Shown: in pieces, positions 1 to 11,776 of the stretch
Numbering within the stretch: the stretch's first letter is position 1
Layout: every line of letters begins with the position of its first letter
NCBI GenBank assembly: GCA_019925105.1
Contig: JAHGAU010000005.1
Location: forward strand, 558,001 to 622,000
Origin: Niebla homalea
Lineage: Eukaryota; Ascomycota; Lecanoromycetes; Lecanorales; Ramalinaceae
DNA length: 64,000 bases
Direction: 5' to 3'
The notes under the pieces: generated by a model
What the model was told of the DNA's origin: nothing
Database searches by the model: none
The model's input: only the letters and a program-made list of their open reading frames with translations
Made by a program: the position numbers and the translations under genes

Positions 1-2263
1 GCCAGAAATTTTTCTGCACGCATGGACCCCACATGAAAACAAGGGGTTTCTGATCTCTCTCACCCTCTCCCTTTCGCACTGGCGGAACATTTCGATCCGT
101 TCCCACCACCACCATTGAGCTAGAGGGGACAAGGATTGCATAGCCGCAGCCAACAAAGACTCAGTCCATAGCTGCAAGCCTTGCAGAAGCGCTGCTCTCC
201 CCTTATCGCCCTCGGCAACATACGTGATGGTGGGTGGGCTCCACAAAATCTTCGTGATCCTACGAGATTGACTCCGTCCAATCAGCGAAGCCTGCCATGA
301 CTCATGAGTCCTGACAGTTGCAGCGGAATTACGGTCCTGACTCGTGAGACAGGGACACCGGATCCCACGGCCAAGTGCTGCTTTTGCGGGAGTTGGCCTT
401 TCCGCAATAGTTAACAAGCTTTATCGCCCTTCTAAAGGCTCGTGGATATTCTTGCATATGGCAGGTCGGTAACTGCAGATGTTTATACTCCGGGTTTGCA
501 TCATCCCACGCCCGTTCATTCCTTTCCTGCTCCATGTACCAAAGTCTTATCATCCAACGAGGGCTAGGCCGATGCGCACCCGTTTTTCTTGCATCAAGCC
601 GCAAAGCGGCAGTAGTTTTTGGGAAGTCTTTACTCCGGATGCCCATCTGGACCTACTGATGAAACAAACCCTCGAGCATTGAACTACTTTCTCGCGTGAT
701 AGTCACTGATGTTGTATGTCGCCCAGCGGACACGCACTCCGGCCCCGCATCGATTCTCCTATGAAGCAAAATCCACGACAGCTTGCGTCAGATATGCAGG
801 CTATCCAACGTCTTTGCTCCTTTCCAAACCCTTCCCACTTCCCAGGATGGGTTCGTAGTCCAGTTCGGGAAAGCCCAAATGGCCGGATTAATCTGACACT
901 TGTCAGCGCCACCAATGCAGGCCACAGATATTCTCATAGTGGGAGAATCCTGTCGGATCGCGTCAGACATGCACAGGGGAAGTTCTTCCCCCTGTTGGAA
1001 CCATACCACACGCTCCCCGCAAGCTCCTGCCCGCCTCAAGAAGGAAGATGCACATTTGCTGCCAGGTTTCACAAGGGCAGAGAGGCAATCAATGGTATCT
1101 AATTGATTACCCCCTCTGCCAATGAAAGAGTCTCATTCAATTCTATCCATCTTGGGTAGCATCTGCAGCTCTTCCATCAATTCGCCCCTTGTTCCTCCCT
1201 CATTCCGTCGTCGCCATGCATTCTTGAAAGCTTCAACATTCATTCATGCAATCATCGCCTTTGTTGATGGAATTCCTTTCCTAAGGAGCCCCCCCCTCTC
1301 CCGAAACTTTCGCCCCCTCTCATTGACATCGACGATCCGGCTGGACGAGACGGCGCGAAAGGGGGTTCTCGGTGTAATGCTTTTTCATGGGATTGGTTGG
1401 TCCCAAACAATGGTTGCTTGGCCCTCTTCTTTCTGCCTCGATGATTGACACAACGTTGTTTAAACCGCCAATTACCACCGTTGCATCTCCACAAAAAAGA
1501 AAGTACAACGTATATACCTCCTCCTTCATATCCGGGCAGTCGAGAAATCAAATTGTTGCATGTCACACCCACATCCGCTCGATCATCAAAGCCTTCCGTT
1601 CCCCCCCAGGAGTTCAGTCGATAGACGATTAGACGAATGGCTCTTGTTCAGATAAAGAGCTCGTGGGAACTACCTACCTACCTATCTATCGAGTAAGTAT
1701 CCAGCACAGCAAGAATTGTCCCCTATAATATCGCAACCGAATCGTTCATAGATATATACATGTAGTGGCATTGCTCTCCGAGTGTTTGGGAAAGATAAGT
1801 GCAAGGGTATGTCTGTCTCCCTTAAGCACAAACTGTTCAATGAATGGTCATTGAGGTATCAGTGTAGACGCTGTAATCTTTCTGATACATCGTGCTACAT
1901 TCCGCATGAAGCCTCACCGTGTGAAAGCAGGAGGGTTGGGATTGAAGAATTGTTGAAACGCTATCAAAATATTTTGGAGACTATGCTTCCAAGTGGCCTT
2001 GAGTCGAAGCTATGGTGTAACATATAATCAATTCAGATCAAGAAATGGGAGAAATTTGCCTAGCAATATTGCAAACATCGTGTCAAGTACAATATGAAAG
2101 TGTGAAAGAATATGTGTCGTACTTGCCCAAACGGGGCTTACTTAGTAGAACCAAAAATAATTTATAAATATGAAATAAACCAATGACTCCACTCTCCGTT
2201 TCCCCGTTACACCAATGCTACTTAAAGAACGATAATTTGAAACTATATACATAATGGATAGCC
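1..2263. other. Gene-poor stretch downstream of the MGA2-like gene
   Basis: No family I recognise is encoded here on either strand. The open frames are short and overlap each other on both strands, as expected by chance. A small CCTA/TCTA tract lies near 1671-1690. Sequence just below 2264 should carry the 3' UTR of the leftward MGA2-like gene; 2150-2180 is AT-rich and could hold its poly(A) signals. A lineage-specific gene cannot be excluded. Confidence 0.5.
1671..1690. repeat. Short CCTA/TCTA tetranucleotide tract
   Basis: CCTA units run into TCTA units over about 20 bp in otherwise unassigned sequence. It is a simple microsatellite with no function inferred. Confidence 0.7.
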
Positions 2264-5200
2264 TCAAACGGCGTGTTGCTCGGCCTGGCCGTCCAAGAAG
2301 GCCCAGCACAGGCCAGTAATGCCCCAGATCTGAGGCGCTCTGTCCTTGATCATCATCATAATGATGATGATTAGCAAAGGGATCTACATATTGTTAGTAT
2401 AACATCCATATTTCTAGCAAGTATGAATGACGCTCACCCAGACAAAGAATAGCTTTCGATCGCTGCGCAGCTTCTTGACCTTCATTGCGTGAGCATTTCG
2501 GATCTGCTGCTGCTGCTGCTTCGTCAGCCCGTTAGGGCCGATGCTTACAGTCCCTATCGTAGTCGAGCTTTCTGCCCGGTCGAAAATGGTCTGGCATGTC
2601 TTGTCAAGCACGGAATCGCCTGCAGCAATGAAAGCAGAAGGGTATTTTTGGTCCGGCCTGTGTTGCTTTTGATCTGGAAAGATTTCATCGTATGCCGGGG
2701 GCGATGATACCGGGCCAGTGATCAATTCCCACCAACGGTACTCCGGAACCTTTGCTTTTTCAGCCACGTTTTGTAAACCCTCAGATCGATTGCTCATCCC
2801 ACGCTGTGGTACCAGATTACTGATACGTCGCATTACTGGATAAGCCTGATAATCTGGTAAATTAGGGATCGGTGGCAGAGCTCGGTGGACGCTCTGCTGC
2901 AGCTGCAGAATCTGAGCTGAGATCTGGTCTCTCCATGCCAACATTGCGGGACTGGCTGCAAAAGCAGCTGCGTCGTTGTTGAGCCTTTCTTCAGCATTTA
3001 CGTCAACACATTCCAGAGTCTGACTAATGCTTGCGCGTCTGGATCGAGGCCAGCTTTCGTTCCTGACCTGAGGTTGGGGTCTGCATGCATCATTGCCGAC
3101 GACCTCCACATCAGCATCATTTGCGCATCGCTCTTTTTTGACTGACGGGGAAGTATGCCAATCAAGAGCATGATGAGACGTGATCGATTTTGTGCTGTTT
3201 GCGCGGCTCAAATGCTTGATGGGAGTTACGTCCACACTTTTAGACCGCGAATGATAGCCAAGGTCTTCTACTGTTTGTTGCACCTGCGGAGAGGCGGCCA
3301 TATCGGCAGGACAAATGCCATTTAGGCTGCGAATGGTTGGATCAGCCCCAGCAGAGCGCAACTTCCGGATCATCTGCACACGTCCGTACATGGAGGCCAT
3401 ATGCATCGGGGTCATGCCGTTATTGTCTCGCAAATCAGCATGAGCTCCACGTGCCAGGAGACCCGCAAGCAGACGGTAATAGCCCAAGGACACACTAGCG
3501 TGAAGGATTGACTGGCCGCTGGGGGCGCGCGTATTGAGATTGACCGTGTTGGGGTTTTCGTCCAGATCCACCAGCTCGAGGCATCTCAAAGCAAAGTCCT
3601 CAAGATCATCCACATCGAAGGAATGGTTCGTGACGGTCCTGCTTTGATTCTGATTCGGGCCTGGACCAGGGGGGTTCCCACCTATATTCTGATGACTAAA
3701 AGATGATGACATATTTCCAGCCATTTGTGGTGCTTGACCCGATTGACCCGCAAATTGCTGGCTCATCATTTGAACTACGTATCTCATCATCTCCTCTTGA
3801 TTTTGATCAATGTAGGTGAAAGTGACGGGGCTCGAAGGAGGCGTGGCTATCCCATGGGTCGTAATATTTTGCACTGTGACCTCAACGTCACCAGGTCGTG
3901 CCGCAGCAGGCAGGATACAGATGACTGTATGGCCTCCCCAAACCTGAGTAATGACTGCAGGTCGTTGTCCAAAGTGGATTTGCAACCCTTGGCGGAAATT
4001 TTGAACAAGGCAGGTAACTTCTATTCCACCAGATACAGGTCCCTGGTTAGGTATGACCCTTCGCACCGCAGGGTATGCGTTTGCGTGTGCCATGTTGTTC
4101 ATCTGATTTGCCATGCCGAATTGTACGTGGGCTTGTGAGTGCGGATGAGTTGGGGAATTCGGACTGGAGTCGGGGCTTGCGTGTTGACTTTGCCAAGCGG
4201 AGGTAGGCGCAGAATAAATGCCCTGGCTCGGTGGCAGGCCGTTGATCCTCGGGGAGGCTTGGTAGAAGCTAGGTTGGAAGGCGTTTCCTGTCGGTGATGT
4301 CGAGTTTGTCTGCGCTGGCGGTCGGGGCGAGTTGAAACCAGGAGCAGGTGGAGCGTAAGTGGGAGAGAAGGGAGAGTGCAGGCTGGCTCCGGCCTCAAAT
4401 GATGGTCCAGTCGGTGGACCCCCTAAGGCAGGACGATTAGCAGGGCGTGAGGGGTTAATACGAGTCATAGTCAGCTCTGGCCGCACTCTGTATGATCCGC
4501 TACCACTGCCCTTTCGCCTTTTGCTCTGCGACCCAGGAAGTGCCGATGGAGATGCAGGTCGAGAGCTTGGCCGCGATGCAGGCCGACCAAGGCTTGTCTG
4601 GGAAGTATTACTAAAGTGACCAGAATTTCGATCCCTAGCATGTGCTTGGAAAGGATGCGATTGTTGAAGACTTTGAAGATTGGGCGTTGAAAAAGAATTC
4701 CTGCTGAAAGGGGGAAATCCTTGACTGCCAGGTGCTACCTGCGAAAAGTCACCCCCGGGGTAAGCAGGAACGTCAGGGAAGTTATGATTTGCAACGTCGC
4801 TGGCGGTTTTGCTAGACTGGTTCGCTTTGTGATCGTCCGTGATGATAGTTGGATTTGTAATGGCCTGAGCAACGACTCGATCTAAGTGATCTTTGATCGT
4901 GAAGATGACCCTGCCAATCGTTAGCTACGGGATGTGAAGGCGTCTCAAGACTGTTTCGTTGTGGCTGACCTGTAACCTGTCTTTTCGCCATGATGACGAC
5001 TGTAACACTGGATGCGCATAGGAACACGGACTCGCATCGCATATTCTGGGAATTGCGGACTCGACGAGGACTTGGTTGGAGTCCCTTCTACATTTTCGTC
5101 GTCCCCTTTGGCGGAGTGCCAGCTTTGCCAATCTAGAACCTCAGCCTTGTTGAAGACTATGATTCGTTTTGGTTGCTCCCCAAGCCAGCTCTCCTCTTCA

Positions 5201-6507
5201 TCCTCGTTTTTGAGCTTCTTCCTTGCAATGCGCTTGTTCTCTCGGCGAATGCACTGATCACCTACAGTCATGAGCATCCGTCAGGTTTACAAAGTATCAG
5301 ACTACTCACAGATAAAGACGAAGCCTCCGTTAATTGGCTTTCTCGGATCGTCTTCAGCCATATGCAGACTCCGAGGTGGTGCGTGCGGCTCCTGCTGATT
5401 GGCATCGACCTCGCGCGTGGCTTCAGCTGCACGTGCAAGCGCCTGCCTCAATTTTTCCGGATCCTCCATTGCTGTCGCGCAGACGCAATGAGCATAGACC
5501 TCTAACATAGAGGGTGACTTTGGAGGAGGAGGTTTTATGGCCAGCTTTGTCCTTGCCATTGTGTACCCTTGGAAATGGAGCTTAGTCACACCCTCGGCAA
5601 GCGGCCACATGGTCAAGTCTACATGCATTTGGGTCTCAACTCTTTGCGTCCTCGGCAGCTCCCCAATATGAAGAGCTGCAGTGCGGAGGCTTGGATTGAA
5701 GGTAGGTGGAGCATGCTGTGTGATTGGTGACATCGATGGCGGCGGGTCCATAGGAAGCTCTGGAGTAGTTTGGAGTGCCGATCCGGGTACGCAGATGGTC
5801 TGATACTCGGCCGAATGCCGATTGTGTCTCGAGGAAATGGACAGGGATGACCCTTCATACGAAGCATGGTTCTGAAATCGTTCAGTATTCTAACAGCGTT
5901 TCCAAAACATCGGATATCATACATTGAAACCTCCTGCGAACGACCCAGGGCCAAATGATTGGAAAGCAGCATTGGGAGCGGACCGTATTGGCATTTTCGC
6001 ATATCTGGAAGCAGGTGTGGTACTGGAATTGGTTGGACTGGTAGCAGCGCTATCAAAGTCGAATAGATCATTGCTCATCATAGTATCTTCGTGAGTATCC
6101 ACTGCGTTAGCTGACAGATGATTAACTTTTTGCTCGTCCGAAACATCAGCGGGGATTGGGATGCGACCTGGAGCTCTTTCCCGGCGACGTAATGGCATGT
6201 CGGCGGAGGAACTATCGGAAGAATCTAATGTGTTGCCCTGAGAGTCGCTTGACGACTCATTGTGCGAGCTTCCGGATGAAGGTGGGATGAAAGCGCTGGA
6301 GTTTGATGGCAAGCCATCCGGCGACGGCTTGTGACTAGCGAGGTCCGCGAAATCGTTATCGATCTGCTCATTGTACATGTAGTTCTGAGGGTCGAAGTAA
6401 TCCTGCGCGTTGGTGTTCACCGCTTCAGTCATGTTTAATTCGACGATTTGTGGGGGCGAGGAGCGGGATGGAAGTGAGGGAGGAAATATGTCATTGTCGA
6501 ATTCCAT
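2264..6507 (-). CDS. MGA2: Mga2/Spt23-type membrane-anchored IPT/ankyrin transcription factor
   Basis: Five exons: 6507-5923, 5871-5310, 5261-4970, 4910-2438 and 2383-2264, giving 1343 aa. Order: a disordered acidic/Ser-rich N terminus; the conserved Spt23/Mga2 DNA-binding-like region from about residue 270 (VETQMHVDLTM) through a CIRRENKR motif near 385 to RHHGEKTG and IFTIKDH near 470-488; a Pro/Ser-rich linker; an IPT/TIG domain near 760-850; two ankyrin repeats near 940-1010; and a C-terminal hydrophobic segment (IPLLIIIIMMMI) encoded by the last exon alone. In yeast, Spt23/Mga2 are ER-membrane precursors cut by the proteasome to release an activator of OLE1 and hypoxia/lipid genes; the same role is inferred here. 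The ATG at 6507 (MEFDNDIF) was chosen because the longer frame upstream has only TTG. The gene shares a 1-kb upstream region with the GST gene. Confidence 0.93.
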
Positions 6508-7539
6508 GAAGCGGCTTCGAGCCAACGAATGCCGTAGAGTCGCCCACTCGTGACTGTGAGCGCGAACGGTAGACCAAAGTCCTGAACAGCAGATCAGAAG
6601 GACATGGTCCTGATGAGTGCCGTTTTCTTGTGAAAGTTGTCGCCTGGATCAAATGGTGGAGGCAGAGGGTGCTGCCACTTGCAATTGATACCGATTCAGG
6701 TGTCAAAGCTATATTCTCGTTCTTGAAAATAGAGCGGTACACGTTAGAACCACATAAAGAGTGATACTCGGAGCTCCGGGGGTAGTGAATAGCAGCGATA
6801 ATCGGGATATGGCTCCTGAGTTGTATGATTAGGTATGGTTGATGTGGGGAACATATCATAATGAGGATCTTCCCGCATCAGCCCTGCGGAGGGGGTCTTG
6901 GCAGGACTCTTTACACTGACCGAATGACGACAGCGACGGCAAGACAGAGGGCTTCAGGGATTGGCTTTACCTTCTGTTTATGTATGATCCGTGACTACGG
7001 GATGCCAACCTGTTGCTTCATCTCACGATCAACGAACGGGATCCTTGATACTGTGTGGAGCTGACATTGGGTAGTGTACGTGCTTTCATGGTCGACTATT
7101 ACCAGGCTACGCTGTCATAGATGCCAATAGACATTCGTGGCTCATACTGTTTAGTCCGAGCACCATGTGTTTTCCTGTAGACATGGACAAATCATCGCCA
7201 TGCCTGTCCTTTACCTCCTCCCTCTGCTCTCAACCTTTCCATGTAGACTGGCACTAAGACTTGTACCCACACATTACAGGAGCCCCTTTGTCGTACCCAT
7301 GAAATGAGTACGCGAAGACCATGAATCATACTCGAGACATAGAAATGCAGCAATCTACCTTTTGGATCTGCAACATTGGAAGCTCAGATCATGCAATGGG
7401 TTGATCGTTAAGCTTCGGCCCGGACCTGTGGAGATGACGTGATGCTTCTGACGGTTATAAAAGTAATCGAGGTCGCAGACACCTTCGACTGCCTAAGCTT
7501 GCGAAACCTAGCTGGTCAGGACCGTCAGTAAACTCAGAG
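6508..7539. promoter_or_regulatory. Divergent intergenic region between the MGA2-like and GST genes
   Basis: This 1032-bp stretch lies between the start codons of two divergently transcribed genes, so it should hold both promoters and 5' UTRs. Open frames inside are short and unconvincing. A TATA-like box for the GST side is listed separately; no binding site could be assigned for the leftward gene. Confidence 0.6.
7456..7463 (+). promoter_or_regulatory. TATA-like box upstream of the GST gene
   Basis: TATAAAAG lies 77 bp before the proposed GST start codon, a plausible TATA-element distance. Seen by eye only; transcription start unknown. Confidence 0.45.
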
Positions 7540-8595
7540 ATGGGTAGTCAACATCCCGAGTATGTATCAGTCCGTGTGTTGACTGAACTTTGTCCATTGA
7601 CCTCCCCTTGCCTATAGTGCACAGCTGCATCCTGTTGCAACAGGACTTGCGAAAAAGCTGGTTGAAGAGCACCAAGCGCCACGTATATTTCCTTCCTCTC
7701 TCCATTCCCGATCAAAGGATGATGGGCGCTGATGTTCGAACAGAACCCCTGAAATTGTATGCAGGCTGGTTTTGCCCTTTTGGTAAGCACGAGTACTTCG
7801 CATAAGCTAGCTCAAGCATTGAGTCGCCGTCGATAGTTCAACGAGTCTGGACTGTACTCGAAGAGAAAGCGATTCCCTATCAATATATCGAGGTCAATCC
7901 CTACCACAAACCCGAGAGCTTGTTGAAGTTGAATCCGAGAGGTCTGGTACCGACACTCGAATTTGAGAACAAGCCGTTGTTCGAGTCGAACGTCGTGTGC
8001 GAATTCCTCGAAGAGCAGTATCCTGGCCACGGATCGAGACTGCTTCCCGCAGATCCTTTCCAGCGGGCTAAGATGCGGATCTCAATGGACTTTGTGACCA
8101 CGAGAATCATTCCTAGCTTCCATCGATTCCTCCAATTCCAACCAGATCAAGCATCCAGTTCAATTGATGACGTACGCAATGAGTACTTGAAACATTTGAA
8201 AGAGTTCGCGCTGCAAATGAACGCCGATGGCCCCTTTTTCGCAGGAACGGAGCCGGCATTGGTGGACTTTGTTCTTGCACCTTGGGCGATGAGGAATTGG
8301 GTTTTTGATCACTTCAAAGGTGGCTCAGGTATTCCTGAGGATGGAATGGGCGGACATGAAGAGACTACTTGGAAACGTTGGAGGTCATGGCTTTCTGCCG
8401 TGCAAGAAAGGCCGAGCTTACAGCAAACCATGAGCGAAAAGGAGCATTACCTACCGATCTATCAAAGATAGTAAGTCGTCAATCTTCCACTACAATCCGA
8501 TGCAGATCTTGATGCTGATCATCACGAACAGTGCGAATAACACTGCTCAGAGCGAATTGGCCAAGGCAACGCGGGCCGGAAAGGGTGTGCCATGA
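7540..8595 (+). CDS. Omega-class glutathione S-transferase
   Basis: Five exons: 7540-7559, 7618-7682, 7744-7782, 7837-8470 and 8532-8595, giving 273 aa. The N-terminal thioredoxin fold holds LYAGWFCPF with candidate catalytic Cys39, the active-site type of omega GSTs (thioltransferase and dehydroascorbate-reductase activities), then a GLVPTLE glutathione-binding segment. The C-terminal helical domain follows, with FFAGTEPALVDFVLAPW. The start MGSQHPDAQ and its tiny first exon fit the N terminus of fungal homologues. The third-exon junction was chosen because reading through 7683-7743 breaks the frame, whereas splicing gives an uninterrupted QPLKLYAGW. The last 21 codons sit in a separate exon; without that splice the protein would stop at 8471. 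A cytosolic role in redox or xenobiotic handling is inferred. Confidence 0.9.
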
Positions 8596-9719
8596 AGCTC
8601 ACAAATGGTTAGCTTGTAACATCCTGGGGACGACGTAGGTTGATGTGGCTTAGGCATTTGACCATTGTCTAAAGTCAGATGGAAGCATGTCCTTAAGATA
8701 AAGGACACGTAGTGATAAGCAGGTACTTAACTTAGCATACGCAGTACATGCATAGACAGAAGGGGGTTAAGCAATAGAGGGTCGTCACATGTGTGAAAGA
8801 GACTTTTTCTGCACATCAACCAGCCCTGTTGGGCACCTTCATTCTCCATCGAAGTCTGCGAGCATTCCACTGCCACGCAGACTCCGCGATCTGGACGAAA
8901 GTAGGACTTGCCAAGTGATCCTTGGCTTTGGCAGCATGGTTTTGGGGATCTATTTGCTGCATTGCCGCTAGTACCAGGATCCAGGGGGATCTTCTTGAGC
9001 AGGTTGAACCAGCCACGGGGCCATGTGGCGCCAAGGTCTTCGCGCGTCGATCTCGTATTGCCTGTCGACTACGTGTCAAGTCACACCTTCGGACTGTCGC
9101 TTGGATGAGGATAGACATACAGCGCATTCGAGACAGAACGAAACAGTGCCACTATCTTTGTGCTACTTCATAGAGATTCCTTATTTCGAAGATGAAATGA
9201 TAAAGAGAGAAACACGAAATTGATTCTTGACTCGCACAACCAGCAGCTCCCACCAAGCCTGTATTGCTTTGATTACCTAACATCAATTCTGTAGATCATT
9301 GGTTCAGCGTCCAGAGTTCATTCCAATCGCTAAAACGTTCTTTGTCGGAAGCAGTATTAGCGGCAGCAAAAGGCTAAGATCTCGACTATGATTGGACGGC
9401 ACAGCAAATTGGCCAGCTAGCGCCAGGGGAAATTGCTCCCCCTGGCATTTGCCCATTATTTCCCTCTTTGATTCACACTTTTCTTTCTTCCTCCCTTTCA
9501 CTCCTTAAACCTGTGTCTACCTACGCTCCTTTCACCTAGTTGACGACTGCAACGACTTGCGATAAACTGCTCGACGCAGTATCGCGCCCACACTCCTTTG
9601 ACCCAAATAGCAATTATCAACATCGTCAAAATCAGCGATCAACATTGGAAAGCGTGTAGCTTCACAACAATTATACACGCATCCTTCAAGATATTACCAA
9701 AATACACACAACCGCAAAC
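8596..9719. other. Intergenic region before the BYS1-domain gene
   Basis: No credible gene was found; open frames overlap on both strands and match nothing known. The distal part (about 9440-9719) is pyrimidine-rich and ends in CACAACCGCAAAC before the ATG, typical of a fungal core promoter and 5' UTR for the rightward gene. Confidence 0.55.
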
Positions 9720-10712
9720 ATGAGGTACAACCTAGTTCCTTTGGCTGCGATGCCAATATTCGCTATTCTCGCCTCAGCCGATAGCGTGCCCCAAGGTGCT
9801 GTTCATCAGAGCGGATGGGGCACTCAGATTATCCAGAATGATTGCGAAATGGCCGTCTACTACGTGTTCGACAATGAGCCAACCACCTCCACTATTGCGC
9901 CCTCTGGGACCATGTCCGTGCCCATGTACACCAAGACTGCCGATGGCGGAGGTGGCAGCACCAAACTGTTCACGAATAAGGACACTGACCTCTACGCGAA
10001 GCCTGCGCAGCCTGTGACCCAATTCGAGATCACTCCTTCGGACTTGCAATACTTTGATATTTCCAACGTCAACTCGAACATCGGAGACGGTATGAATGGG
10101 AATGGCGAGCCCTGCGAAGGTTACCCACCGTTCATGGCAGGAGGCATGAAGGCCTCCGCAAAAGGCGTTGATACTGTCGCGTGTGAACCGGGCAGCAATC
10201 CTTGCAAAAGCTCTTATTCGAAGAATGACGACAACTTCGCCACCACTGCGAGCGAACTCGGCGCAGATATTACTTTGGTGCTTTGCCCAAAGGGAGGAGG
10301 ACAGAGCAGTGGCGGTTCCAGCTCTGGCTCTGGCCAAGGTCAAGGCAACCAGGGCCAAGGCAACCAGGGGCAAGGTGACCAGGGGCAAGGTGACCAAGGG
10401 CATGGAGGGTCAAGCAGCCCACCAGCATCCACACCGCCGCCATCATCGACACCACCATCATCGACACCACCAACGCCAACGACCACCTCCCAGGCCAACT
10501 ACGAGCCAGCAACAGAGGAGAAAGTTGCGCAGAACAAGCAAGGCGGCGGCAACGACGACAACAACAATAATGTCGTGTGGGTTTATGAGACCATCACCGC
10601 GCCAGTGGAAACCATCACTCAAGGTGCCCCGCATCCAAAGGAGAAGAGACACGAGCACATTCACCAGCATGTGCACAACAAGATCAACAAGCGCCGACAT
10701 GGTGGCGCATAA
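9720..10712 (+). CDS. Secreted BYS1-domain (thaumatin-like) protein with Gln/Gly and Pro/Ser repeats
   Basis: Single exon, 330 aa. A hydrophobic signal peptide (residues 1 to about 21) precedes a BYS1-type domain beginning GWGTQIIQNDCEMAVYY and running to about residue 190, with several Cys that could form disulfides. BYS1 was described as a yeast-phase-specific protein of Blastomyces; the molecular function is unknown. After the domain come five GQGNQ/GQGDQ-like pentapeptides, a run of PPSSTPP-type repeats suited to O-glycosylation, and a basic His-rich tail. A KEKR motif near the C terminus could be a Kex2-type site. No GPI-anchor-like hydrophobic tail is present, so secretion into the wall or medium is inferred. 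The start context is good and no intron is needed. Confidence 0.85.
   Translation: MRYNLVPLAAMPIFAILASADSVPQGAVHQSGWGTQIIQNDCEMAVYYVFDNEPTTSTIAPSGTMSVPMYTKTADGGGGSTKLFTNKDTDLYAKPAQPVTQFEITPSDLQYFDISNVNSNIGDGMNGNGEPCEGYPPFMAGGMKASAKGVDTVACEPGSNPCKSSYSKNDDNFATTASELGADITLVLCPKGGGQSSGGSSSGSGQGQGNQGQGNQGQGDQGQGDQGHGGSSSPPASTPPPSSTPPSSTPPTPTTTSQANYEPATEEKVAQNKQGGGNDDNNNNVVWVYETITAPVETITQGAPHPKEKRHEHIHQHVHNKINKRRHGGA
10337..10407 (+). repeat. 15-bp tandem repeat coding Gly-Gln-Gly-Asn/Asp-Gln
   Basis: Four to five near-identical 15-bp units lie in frame inside the BYS1-domain gene and encode GQGNQ, GQGNQ, GQGDQ, GQGDQ and a final GHGG. Copy number is likely to vary between strains. Confidence 0.8.
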
Positions 10713-11776
10713 CCTTCTCAAGTCTTCTTTGTGTGACTCGTTCCCGCCTCCTCACCGCCCTCCCTCCTACCTTTCACCAACGATACCCCTTGCATTCTTC
10801 TTGCTTTGCATCACCATGGCGCAAAAGGTCCCTGGGACGGCTGGGTCGTTGGCCTGCCTATCATTATCATTGCTCAATACGGCACCTCACGAGGCAGGAT
10901 CCCTTGCGCTGGCATAATTGTTTCTTGGCTAGACATCGACATCACGAATGTGGAAAGCTTGGGTTGGATCAAGCAAAGCAATCGAATCATCTAGATTCTC
11001 AGCCCTTGGTGCAAGAAGAGAATTACAGCCATAACGTTCCCTTCTCATACAAAATTTTCTACAACCACTTTATGTTTACTCCTTTTCACTCTGGACACAG
11101 GCTTACAGCAAATATGACAAGCGCCTGCCTGCAAGGTAAAGAACCAGGCGGGGCTAGATGCGTCTGGGATCCGTATGGGGACAGGGGCTTGGGCCAGAGG
11201 GCGGGAATGGGGCAGCGGCAGATATTCATACCTATCTTGTAAACAAAATTTCTTCCATCATGTTTCTTCCCTTTTGTTGTCCATGTCGATGTGTGGGTGT
11301 GTGTGTATTACATGGAGAGTGCATATCGGAATACGGGAGCGCAAGCCAATCGAAAATGTTTAAAAAAAGCCACATTCTGCGTGTCCATCACTACCTATGT
11401 CTGTCTCCCTCCATCAGTTCACGCGCGCTTCCTGTCAGATCATGCTTTTCTACGTGGCATGTCATGTTAAGCGGACTCTCACCCTCATCAGGCGTCTGAT
11501 TTACGAAGCGGCAGACCAGTCGAACACCACGTCCTCTAGGAGCTTTGCGCCAGTAACACCCGTGCTCTGCTCACCATGTCCTGTTGTCCTCCAATTGCGC
11601 TTCAAACCAAGCTGGCATGTGAGTGGAACCTGGGCAAGGACGTCGCGAATCTTGTCCAATTAGATCTTGCGTATTTACACAGCTCTACGGAGAGCACCAA
11701 CGATGAAGAGTGATTTTGGCGCGTTCACATGTATGCTACAGATTACGAAACCCTTTCTATGTCGCACCCCGCATCG
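10713..11776. other. Convergent 3' region between the BYS1-domain gene and RPN8
   Basis: Both neighbours point inward, so this 1.06 kb holds two 3' UTRs. Sequence near 11250-11330 is rich in GTGTG and TTTT. Overlapping open frames are short and match no family; no separate gene is proposed. Confidence 0.55.

Noticed and set aside
2500..2520. CTG/CAG trinucleotide run
   Set aside because: A short poly-Gln codon run inside the MGA2-like gene, not a separate repeat element.
6491..6859. 122-codon minus-strand frame upstream of the MGA2-like start
   Set aside because: Different frame from exon 1, no domain, and best explained as 5' UTR or promoter sequence.
9774..10403. 209-codon open frame antisense to the BYS1-domain gene
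   Set aside because: Low-complexity antisense of the repeat and Gly-rich parts; the plus strand has a signal peptide and a known domain.
10168..10917. 249-codon plus-strand frame overlapping the BYS1-domain gene
   Set aside because: Off-frame reading of the same repeats, rich in His/Arg/Thr; no start context or domain.
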